Positions 1-5,760 of a stretch of DNA of 5,760 nt are shown here, piece after piece. The notes under the pieces were generated by a model. It did no database searches. It saw nothing but the letters and a program-made list of their open reading frames with translations, and was not told the origin of the DNA. A program made the translations under genes and the position numbers. This DNA is from Gemmataceae bacterium (lineage in GTDB: Bacteria; Planctomycetota; Planctomycetia; Gemmatales; Gemmataceae), in the NCBI GenBank assembly GCA_009691815.1, contig SIAL01000236.1:1-5760 (forward strand), read 5' to 3'. Every line of letters begins with the position of its first letter. Position 1 is the first letter of the stretch.

Positions 1-1158
1 CAGGACCTTTTTCCACCCGGAAAAGGAATGGCCAAGGTTTACATGCAAAAGGCTTGCCTCCAACCAAGACAGCTCATCGACCCGTTCAACACGGATTTGC
101 CGCCTTAGAATGGGTTGCCGTAAAAAATCCATAAACGAGCGAACGGTTGGCGTCCCTTCGATCCTTTGGATCGCCGCTTGGATCAGTCGCCCCGGCCCCG
201 AGGAGAGCAGGGTGCGGCTTCGCCCGGCAAGGTTGATGGTAATCCCGGCGTCGGAAAATGCTTGCCGTATCAGCGGATCGTAGTCCTGTCCGGGAAGAAC
301 CACGGCAATCTCGTGAGGCTTTGGCCCATCCTTTCGATTGAGCTTTAGCCGAATGCGGTGGACCACTTCGCGCACCTCGCTTTGCCTATCTTGGCAATCG
401 ATGCGGGTTATTTCGACGGGGGCAAAAGAGAGCGGTTTGGTGTTTTTCCACGGTATTTTGAGGTATCCCGCAATGAAACTGAGAAGCTCGCCCTCGGGGC
501 CATCGGGACCGCAAGGCACCCACAGCTTTAGGTTCATGGAATTTCCCAAAACCTTGATAAAGTCGAGTTCCGGCAGGCTAAATAAATGAAAGCCGTCGAG
601 TACCACACCAACCGCGGCAAACGCCATCGTGTTGAAGGGTTTTTTGGCCAAATGGGCCGCAATCATTCCAAGCCAGCCATGACGATCAACCGAGTCGGTG
701 GCCCGCAAACCGGTTTGGTAATTTTCATGAAACTGTTTGGTGATTCCGTCTCTAGGCGTGACCTTGTTGTCCTGCCAAACCCGGATCAATTGATCCATAT
801 GGGCCGCGGTGCCTTTGCCGCTGGCAAGGTTCGGCAAGGTTTTCTGCCAAGCCTTAAGGACCCTTTGGCGCCTTTCCATGGAGGTGATCTTTTTAATGAC
901 AATTCCCTGGGTTGTCGCTACCAGATTCACAAGTCCATCGAGGGTTACAATCCGAGGCAAAAGGGCGGATCGGCCGTTTTCGGCGCCCGGCCAATTGCGA
1001 ACGCTGGCGCGCCTACGCCTTGAAGAGGGGACCACCCAGATCCATTTGGGGGCCTCGGTCCCTTGAAGGTCGGCGAGCCAATCCTTTGCCTCGGGGCTGC
1101 CGGCCATTAAAGCTAGGTCAAGAGACCCGAAAGGTGAGCTGAAAAGGGAAATGGGCAT
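1..1158 (-). CDS. AddB/RexB-like helicase-nuclease subunit, N-terminal part (3' end outside window)
   Basis: My translation of the minus strand gives 386 open codons from an ATG at 1158 to the left edge, with no stop. The protein resembles the N-terminal half of AddB/RexB-type subunits (PD-(D/E)XK nuclease family), which act with a UvrD-like helicase (AddA) in the cytoplasm to resect double-strand breaks for recombination. Seen in order: WVVPSSRRRR at 41-50, followed by LLPRIVTLDGL at 66-76, the usual 'VPT-RR / prvlTldd' pattern; VVLDGFHLFSLPEL at 185-198, at the Walker B-like position; SEVREVVHRIRLKL at 260-273; and IAVVLPGQDYDPLIRQAF at 284-301 with GI and a downstream LLSSGPGRLI, typical of the second helicase-like domain. 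The N-terminal segment where a Walker A would sit reads SPFGSLDLAL, without GKT/S. Family members are often about 1000 residues; the C-terminal nuclease domain and any Fe-S cysteines would lie beyond the edge. Upstream in frame is a TGA and no other start, so this ATG is the first possible. Family assignment is by pattern, not by search. Confidence 0.72.
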   Translation of the reverse strand, partial: MPISLFSSPFGSLDLALMAGSPEAKDWLADLQGTEAPKWIWVVPSSRRRRASVRNWPGAENGRSALLPRIVTLDGLVNLVATTQGIVIKKITSMERRQRVLKAWQKTLPNLASGKGTAAHMDQLIRVWQDNKVTPRDGITKQFHENYQTGLRATDSVDRHGWLGMIAAHLAKKPFNTMAFAAVGVVLDGFHLFSLPELDFIKVLGNSMNLKLWVPCGPDGPEGELLSFIAGYLKIPWKNTKPLSFAPVEITRIDCQDRQSEVREVVHRIRLKLNRKDGPKPHEIAVVLPGQDYDPLIRQAFSDAGITINLAGRSRTLLSSGPGRLIQAAIQRIEGTPTVRSFMDFLRQPILRRQIRVERVDELSWLEASLLHVNLGHSFSGWKKVL

Positions 1159-1164
1159 GGGAGG

Positions 1165-1168
1165 CTCC
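1165..1168 (-). promoter_or_regulatory. Shine-Dalgarno site of the AddB-like gene
   Basis: On the minus strand GGAG sits six bases before the ATG at 1158, a good distance for ribosome binding. It supports this start over the internal ATG at residue 18. It lies within a small GGAGCCTCC palindrome, which could partly mask it. Confidence 0.55.
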
Positions 1169-1189
1169 GAGATCGCAGGGGTTCATCCT

Positions 1190-1220
1190 GTTATTCCCGG
1201 TAACCGAGCGAAGATTTCAA
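1190..1220 (-). promoter_or_regulatory. Weak promoter-like pair ahead of the AddB-like gene
   Basis: Reading the minus strand, TTGAAA (1220-1215) is followed after 19 bases by AATAAC (1195-1190), which matches four of six positions of a sigma70 -10 box. A start site near 1183 would leave a leader of about 25 bases before the ATG. The spacing is long and the match is modest, so this is only a candidate. Its position after the hairpin at 1260-1283 fits a separate transcription unit. Confidence 0.2.
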
Positions 1221-1259
1221 GTGTTGTTTGGAAAAAAACGAAAACAGACGATCATTTCC

Positions 1260-1283
1260 CCACGCGGGTTTTTATCCGCGTGG
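1260..1283 (-). terminator. Hairpin after the WD40-cytochrome gene, possible terminator
   Basis: A perfect 8-bp inverted repeat (CCACGCGG / CCGCGTGG) with an 8-base A/T-rich loop lies 16 bases after the stop codon of the upstream gene. In the minus-strand direction the stem is followed first by GGAAATGATC and only later by a T-rich run (TTTTCGTTTTTTT). It is therefore not a textbook rho-independent terminator, although its position at the operon end fits one. It could instead be a 3'-end stabilising hairpin. Confidence 0.45.
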
Positions 1284-1299
1284 AGAAACCTAAGGTGGT

Positions 1300-3381
1300 T
1301 TACTTTTTCGTCGTCTTTAGGGCGAGAGCCTCTTGGGAGCGTTTTAGTTGGCCTTGGAGGTTTAGCGCCTCGGCTTCGGTTCCCTTGAGTTCTGTTTGAA
1401 CGGCGATCAGTTCCGTTTGCAGAGCTTTTTCGGCGGTGACTAGCCCCTCTATCCGCTTGGGCAGTTGCTGAATCTGCTGTTGTGCGGCGGTGATTCCCGC
1501 GGTTGCCGCCACAAGATTCTTTTCGGCCACAGGCACCAAAGGAATCATGTCCAGCTCGCGTTTTTTGGCCACGACAAGGTCGGCTTGGGCTTTTACGGAC
1601 AGTTCTTGAGCGCGTTTAAGCGCCTCGGCGGCGGCTTTTTGACCGGCGGGATCGGTTGCCTTGACCGCTGCCAGCTTCAGGGCCAGTTGTGTTTTTTCTG
1701 TCGCGGCCATTTCGGCCGTTTTCTTCAAAACAATCGCTTGGGCAACTTGGTTCTTGGCCTCGGCTACTTTAGCAAGGGCCCCGGCCTGATTGGCCTGGGC
1801 GGGTTTAAGAATGGGGGATGGATCAGCTTGTAACTTCTTGATGGTGGCAAGTTCAGTAGCCAAGGTGGACCCGCGAAGGGTCACACCCGCCAGTTTTTTG
1901 CGCGAGGCATCGGCGGCGTCCGTGGCGACCTTTACAGTGGGAATCAGTTTGGTGGTTCGGACTGCGAGGGGTTCGGGGTTTGGGGTGATTTCACCCACTT
2001 TTTTCCCGTCCACCACTGTCCAGACATCGACAATTCCAGACCAGTCGCCACCAAAAGCTCGGGTGGAATCGTGGCTAAGAACTGCCTTTAGGGTCAGGTC
2101 GGGCATGGCGGGGAAGGCTTTTTTCAGGGCGCCGTTGCCATCCCAAACCTTGACCGTTCGATCACGGCCCGCGGAAATGATCTGGCCATCCATCGCATAG
2201 CGGACCGACAAAGCTGCCGCCCCATGGCCCCAAGATTTGATTTGGCCCCCATTTTCCATCTCCCAAAGGCGAATGGTTCCATCTTCGGAGCCGGACGCCA
2301 CGACATTACTATCCCCTCGCCAAGAAATGTCGGTGATCATGGCTGTGTGACCGCGAAGACCAAAATATTCCCGAGCGGTGAACGCTTCCCAAACAAACAA
2401 GCCGCCCGAGCGGTCGCCTGTGGAGAGAAGGACCCCATCGGGACTGAACTCAAGCGCGGTCACCCAGTCCGTATGTTTCTTGATCTGGTTGAGCAGTTTT
2501 CCGTCCTTGGTGGAATAGATCCGAACCATCTTGGAAGGGCCACCCAAGGCGATCATGGTTTGATCGGGACTGATGTCCGCGGCCAAGACGGAATCGGTCT
2601 CTTCGCCAACCTGAATGATTCGTTCCCCTGTCTTCACATTCCAAACGACAACGCGGCCAAGAGAGGATCCTTGTCCGCCGCCGGCCACCAATAGGGCGCC
2701 GTTCTTGGAAAACTTGAGGACATTGGCGATCCCCTCGGCAAAGGGAAGGACGCCGAGCAATTCTCTGGTATCGGAGTGATAAAGGAGGACTTGTTTGTTT
2801 CCGGCCACCGCGATGAGTGGCGCCCAAGGCGAGGAAGCCAAGGCGGTGACGGCGTTGGCCCGAGGGTAGGTCTTTAAGGGCTCAAGGGAAAGTTTGGCGG
2901 TGGGGTCTGGCATCGGTGGTGGCCCTGCTGGCCGACCCCGGGTGATTTTGCCAAGGGCGATGTCCAATTTGGGCTTCATCAACGGGGTTTTGGAGCCGGA
3001 ATTCTCAAGGGCCCCTTCGATGATCCATCGTTGAATCGTGCTGGCGAACTGATCCGGCAGCTTGGGAGACTTTGGCGGCATGAAAGGTTCGACCTTGTGG
3101 GTAATGGTCGTGAAGAGCGGACTGTTGTCAGGATCGCCTGGTTTTACGGCAACGCCCCCCGAACCACCTTCCATAAGTTTTTGATAGTTGGTAACGATAA
3201 GACCGCTAGATTTCTTGTCAGAGTTATGGCAATTGCCACATTTCTCACGCAAAAGAGGCGCAATATGCTCGTCAAAATTGATCTTCTTTTTCTTGTCCTT
3301 GTCCTTGGGATCGGCCGCACCGATTCCGGTTACAAGGACAAGAAAAAGACCCAAAACAAAGGTGGGTAGTTTGCTTAACAT
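1300..3381 (-). CDS. Secreted cytochrome c-WD40 propeller protein with C-terminal coiled coil
   Basis: A complete 693-residue protein. Residues 1-23 look like a signal peptide (LPTFVLGLFLVLVTGIGAA, likely cut before DPKDKDKKKK), so it should act outside the cytoplasm. Residues 34-125 form a planctomycete-type cytochrome c domain (PSCyt1): haem motif C48-G-N-C51-H52, the family pattern 'PGDPDNSPLF' at 81-90, and MPP at 101-103, where M101 is the probable distal haem ligand. A proline-rich linker (about 150-160) leads to roughly seven WD40 repeats at 171-465; the clearest are HTDWVTALEFSPDG, GSEDGTIRLWEMENG and AGRDRTVKVWD. Residues 485-690 are rich in Ala, Lys, Gln, Glu and Leu with almost no Gly or Pro in long stretches, a probable helical coiled coil. 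The start lies 30 bases after the stop of the DUF1549/DUF1553 gene, with no good Shine-Dalgarno (only GGA about 10 bases away), suggesting co-transcription and perhaps translational coupling. The substrate and redox partner are unknown. A role as partner or scaffold for the upstream haem protein is inferred. Confidence 0.9.
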   Translation of the reverse strand: MLSKLPTFVLGLFLVLVTGIGAADPKDKDKKKKINFDEHIAPLLREKCGNCHNSDKKSSGLIVTNYQKLMEGGSGGVAVKPGDPDNSPLFTTITHKVEPFMPPKSPKLPDQFASTIQRWIIEGALENSGSKTPLMKPKLDIALGKITRGRPAGPPPMPDPTAKLSLEPLKTYPRANAVTALASSPWAPLIAVAGNKQVLLYHSDTRELLGVLPFAEGIANVLKFSKNGALLVAGGGQGSSLGRVVVWNVKTGERIIQVGEETDSVLAADISPDQTMIALGGPSKMVRIYSTKDGKLLNQIKKHTDWVTALEFSPDGVLLSTGDRSGGLFVWEAFTAREYFGLRGHTAMITDISWRGDSNVVASGSEDGTIRLWEMENGGQIKSWGHGAAALSVRYAMDGQIISAGRDRTVKVWDGNGALKKAFPAMPDLTLKAVLSHDSTRAFGGDWSGIVDVWTVVDGKKVGEITPNPEPLAVRTTKLIPTVKVATDAADASRKKLAGVTLRGSTLATELATIKKLQADPSPILKPAQANQAGALAKVAEAKNQVAQAIVLKKTAEMAATEKTQLALKLAAVKATDPAGQKAAAEALKRAQELSVKAQADLVVAKKRELDMIPLVPVAEKNLVAATAGITAAQQQIQQLPKRIEGLVTAEKALQTELIAVQTELKGTEAEALNLQGQLKRSQEALALKTTKK
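3285..3349. repeat. 18-bp perfect inverted repeat inside the signal-peptide region
   Basis: The arms at 3285-3302 and 3332-3349 are exact reverse complements (TCTTTTTCTTGTCCTTGT on the minus strand in the 5' arm) with a 29-base spacer. Within the spacer a second short stem can form: GGAATCGG against CCGATCC with one bulged A and a 5-base loop. In the minus-strand mRNA the structure starts 32 bases into the coding region. The arms encode the hydrophobic core (LFLVLV) and the following charged stretch (DKDKKK). Such codon sets are naturally complementary, so coding constraint alone could explain part of it. Confidence 0.8.
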
Positions 3382-3411
3382 GGTGGAAATATCCGGAAAT
3401 TGGGTGGGTTC

Positions 3412-5760
3412 TTAGTGGTTGAACATAAACTCGCGGGAATTGAGGATCGCCCAGAAGGCGTCCTCAAGGGCCCGCTGGGGATTCCCTTCGGCCGCCACCA
3501 ATTGGGCTAACCGATCCTTCTCCGTTAGGGTGGGTTTGCGACAAAGCGTGCGGATGTAGAACTCTTCGATGATATCCAAGACCGGTTTTTTCTCGGCAAG
3601 GCGACGAACCACAAGGGATCCTTGGCTAATGCGAGGCCCGGTCACATCGCCATTAAGCAGGTGAAGCGACTGGGACAAGTTGGGTTCGAGCCTGACTTCG
3701 CAAGCGCAAACCGTCTCCCGAGTAGCTCGTCCAAAAGTCGTGAGGAAATAGGTGCTGGTGGTGCCGTCGGCAATCTGAACCGCCCTCGCACCCAAGGGCA
3801 ACCCCGGGAACTTGTTCTTGGTTTCGGTGACCTGACTGATGCAATCGAGCATAGTTTCGGCCTTGATGCGCCTGACCCCGGCTTTGGCAAAGTTACGGGT
3901 ATCCGTCTCGTTAGAGGTGGTGGGGGTGGTGGAGAGCTGATAAGTACGGCTGTTGCAGATGTCGCGCACCAGCTTTTTAAAGTCGTACTTATAGTCGGTG
4001 AATCGTTTGCCCAATTCCGTCACAAGTTCTTGGTTGGACGCAGGGTTGGAGATGCGGACATCATCCACTTCGTTAATGATCCCTTGACCGAAAAAATGGT
4101 TCCAAACAATGTTGCCTAGGTTGGTCGCAAAATAGGGGTTTTCCGGGCTGGCAAGCCATTGACCCAATACCACCCGCCGATCCTTGCCTACCACATCGGG
4201 CTGGATTCCACCCAAAAACTTGGGCTTCATCTGGCGACCACCCAAGGGATGGCTTACCTCGCCGCCGCCGGAATTAAACACGACAATCTCACGGGGATCG
4301 TCGGTGCCTTTACGGCCAATTTGGCTGAAAAAAGCCATGAATCCGTAATAGTCGTCCATGGTCCAGCGATCGAAGGGATGGTTGTGGCATTGGGCGCATT
4401 GAATGCGCATTCCCATGAACACTTGGGCGACATTTTCGTTGACTTTGAGAATGTCGGTTTCGTTTTGATAATAGTTGGTGGCGGGGTTTTTGAAGGTTCC
4501 GCCGTTGGCGCCAAGCAATTCCTGAACCCATTCGTTAACCGGGATATTGCGGGCGATCTTGTCTTGAAGCCAGTTGTAATAGAGCAACATGGCTTTGTAG
4601 CTGACCTGGTTTGAACTCTTGATTTGCAAAAGCTCGGCCCATTTCAAAACCCACATCTCCACAAACTCTTTGCGGCCCAAAAGTTCATCCACCAGCTTTT
4701 CGCGCTTGGTCGGAGTCTTGTCATTTACAAAGCGATGATATTCCTCAATGGATGGCAGGGTGCCGATGATGTCAAGCGATACCCTACGGAGAAACTCTTC
4801 GTCCGAGCAAAGTTCCGAAGGGGCGATGCGCAGCTTCTTGAGCTTGTTGTTGATCAAGGTGTCGATGTAGTTGTTTTCGGGAACATTGGGAAAGGTAAAC
4901 TGAAGGGCCTTGGGCAAAACGATATAGGGGGAACCGATGGTGAAAGTGTGGAAACGGGCCATGACAAAGGCTTCGCCCCGGTCCCCGGCAGTTACCAAGC
5001 CCTCGGTATTGACCTTGGCGGAAGAATCGTTGCTGCTCAGGTACAAGGCAAGCGAGGTGACATCTCGTTCGGTGCCGTCACTGTATTTGGCCTTAACCAC
5101 CATTTGTTGGGTGGCTCCCTTGCCGTCGAGGACCGCATTTTTGGGGAAAAGTTCTGCGCTTATGGGCAGAGCGACTGTGGCCGGATCAAGAAGCGCGCCC
5201 GCCTCTAACCAACGGACTATGGAGTTCCAATAGCGGTCGTTGGCGGCAAAGCGCTGGCCACCGGTGTGGCTGACCTTGCCAATGGATTTTTCAAGCATAA
5301 GAGACTCTTCCGGGGCGGCGAGGTTTAGCCTTCGACCGTTGAGTTCGCGGGTAAGCCGATAGTGGTCGCCGTCCATATCGAAACCGAAAAGCGACAGACG
5401 GAAACCGTCTTTGCCCCGAGCGGCCCCGTGACAGCCTCCGACATTGCAACCGGCCCTTAGGAAGATTGGCATCACATCTTGTTTGAAACTGATGGGGCGG
5501 TCTTCGGCGGATTTTTCCACCGTCACTTGACTGATATTGGCTCGGCCACCATACTCGGCCAAAAGCTCACTGGTCCCGTCAGCCTGAGGCAACAGGATAC
5601 TATTTTCGATTTTGACAACAGCCGGGTTGGTCAGCCGAATCTTTGCTTCGGAGGTTACATCCCGGGTGATGCCGTCGGCAAAACTGGCCACCACAATGAA
5701 GCGCTGCTCGCCCCGTTTGGTGAGAAGTTTGATGTCGTTGGGAAGGATTTCGAGCTTGAC
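3412..5760 (-). CDS. DUF1549/DUF1553 (PSCyt2-PSD1) cytochrome-like protein, 5' end outside window
   Basis: 782 codons are visible. The frame is open to the right edge: the 22 codons before the GTG at 5694 continue the same Ig-like fold (KLEILPNDIKLL, then FIVVASFADGITRDVT), so that GTG is not the true start. Domains in visible numbering: Ig-like (Big_2 type) 1-82; cytochrome-like 90-195 with C105-NVGG-C110-H111, then GKDGFRLSLFGFD; second Ig-like 198-282 (YSDGTERDVTS); DUF1549/PSCyt2 297-482 with FLRRVSLDIIGTLPS and C455-A-Q-C458-H459 followed by NHPFDRW; DUF1553/PSD1 527-777 with NPYFATNLGNIVWNHFFGQG, FGRATRETVCACE and LSQSLHLLNG. The protein ends at FMFNH. Both cysteine-histidine motifs suggest covalent haem, hence export, but any signal peptide is outside the window. 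The family is greatly expanded in Planctomycetes and often sits beside DUF1501 or WD40 genes; its reaction is unestablished. It probably forms one operon with the following WD40-cytochrome gene. Confidence 0.92.
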   Translation of the reverse strand, partial: VKLEILPNDIKLLTKRGEQRFIVVASFADGITRDVTSEAKIRLTNPAVVKIENSILLPQADGTSELLAEYGGRANISQVTVEKSAEDRPISFKQDVMPIFLRAGCNVGGCHGAARGKDGFRLSLFGFDMDGDHYRLTRELNGRRLNLAAPEESLMLEKSIGKVSHTGGQRFAANDRYWNSIVRWLEAGALLDPATVALPISAELFPKNAVLDGKGATQQMVVKAKYSDGTERDVTSLALYLSSNDSSAKVNTEGLVTAGDRGEAFVMARFHTFTIGSPYIVLPKALQFTFPNVPENNYIDTLINNKLKKLRIAPSELCSDEEFLRRVSLDIIGTLPSIEEYHRFVNDKTPTKREKLVDELLGRKEFVEMWVLKWAELLQIKSSNQVSYKAMLLYYNWLQDKIARNIPVNEWVQELLGANGGTFKNPATNYYQNETDILKVNENVAQVFMGMRIQCAQCHNHPFDRWTMDDYYGFMAFFSQIGRKGTDDPREIVVFNSGGGEVSHPLGGRQMKPKFLGGIQPDVVGKDRRVVLGQWLASPENPYFATNLGNIVWNHFFGQGIINEVDDVRISNPASNQELVTELGKRFTDYKYDFKKLVRDICNSRTYQLSTTPTTSNETDTRNFAKAGVRRIKAETMLDCISQVTETKNKFPGLPLGARAVQIADGTTSTYFLTTFGRATRETVCACEVRLEPNLSQSLHLLNGDVTGPRISQGSLVVRRLAEKKPVLDIIEEFYIRTLCRKPTLTEKDRLAQLVAAEGNPQRALEDAFWAILNSREFMFNH

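Noticed and set aside
586..1023. Plus-strand open frame of 145 codons, with neighbours at 166-348, 338-589 and 912-1142
   Set aside because: All lie opposite the continuous minus-strand AddB-like frame, which shows family-like motifs. The plus-strand peptides are low in recognisable domains and overlap one another.
1184..1186. ATG at 1186 on the minus strand as an earlier start of the AddB-like gene
   Set aside because: It is in a different frame and meets a stop after about 20 codons.
1159..1299. Small gene or structured RNA in the gap between the two transcription units
   Set aside because: Apart from the 8-bp hairpin and weak promoter-like elements I see no open frame with a ribosome binding site and no tRNA-like or riboswitch-like pattern.
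1465..2694. Plus-strand open frames at 1465-1833, 1790-2200 and 2224-2694
   Set aside because: They are antisense to the WD40-cytochrome gene, whose domains are unmistakable. The translations show no domain pattern.
3622..5208. Plus-strand open frames of up to 194 codons (3622-4119, 4159-4614, 4624-5208)
   Set aside because: They are antisense shadows of the DUF1549/DUF1553 gene. Their occasional hydrophobic stretches mirror charged stretches on the coding strand.
5692..5694. GTG at 5694 as start of the DUF1549/DUF1553 protein
   Set aside because: The same frame is open to the window edge, and the 22 preceding codons complete an Ig-like strand pattern. A start here would also leave a haem-type protein without a signal peptide.

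Overview
The window is typical of a planctomycete-type bacterium (Planctomycetota or a close PVC relative). Two of its three genes belong to families characteristic of that group: a DUF1549/DUF1553 (PSCyt2/PSD1) protein, and a protein that joins a planctomycete-type cytochrome c domain (PSCyt1) to a WD40 propeller. Base composition looks moderately GC-rich by eye. The genus cannot be fixed from this stretch.

All three genes lie on the minus strand, so transcription runs from right to left. At the right edge (3412-5760) is the 3' 782 codons of a large secreted-type protein with two Ig-like domains, a C-x4-CH cytochrome-like domain, DUF1549 with a CxxCH motif, and DUF1553. Its reading frame stays open through the window edge, so the true start lies outside. 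Thirty bases downstream begins a complete 693-residue gene (1300-3381): signal peptide, CxxCH cytochrome c domain, about seven WD40 repeats and a long C-terminal coiled coil. These two genes look like one operon and probably encode partners acting outside the cytoplasm. Their biochemical role is not established. An 18-bp perfect inverted repeat lies inside the 5' end of the second gene.

A hairpin follows the second gene, and a gap of about 140 bases holds weak promoter-like elements. To the left is the 5' part (386 codons) of a gene that reads as an AddB/RexB-like subunit of a helicase-nuclease (recombination and double-strand-break repair). It runs off the left edge. Its recognisable features are the AddB-type domain layout and the absence of a Walker A motif. 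It is probably a separate transcription unit, unrelated in function to the cytochrome pair.

I saw no RNA genes, insertion sequences, CRISPR arrays or tandem DNA repeats. The long plus-strand open frames are antisense shadows of the three genes.
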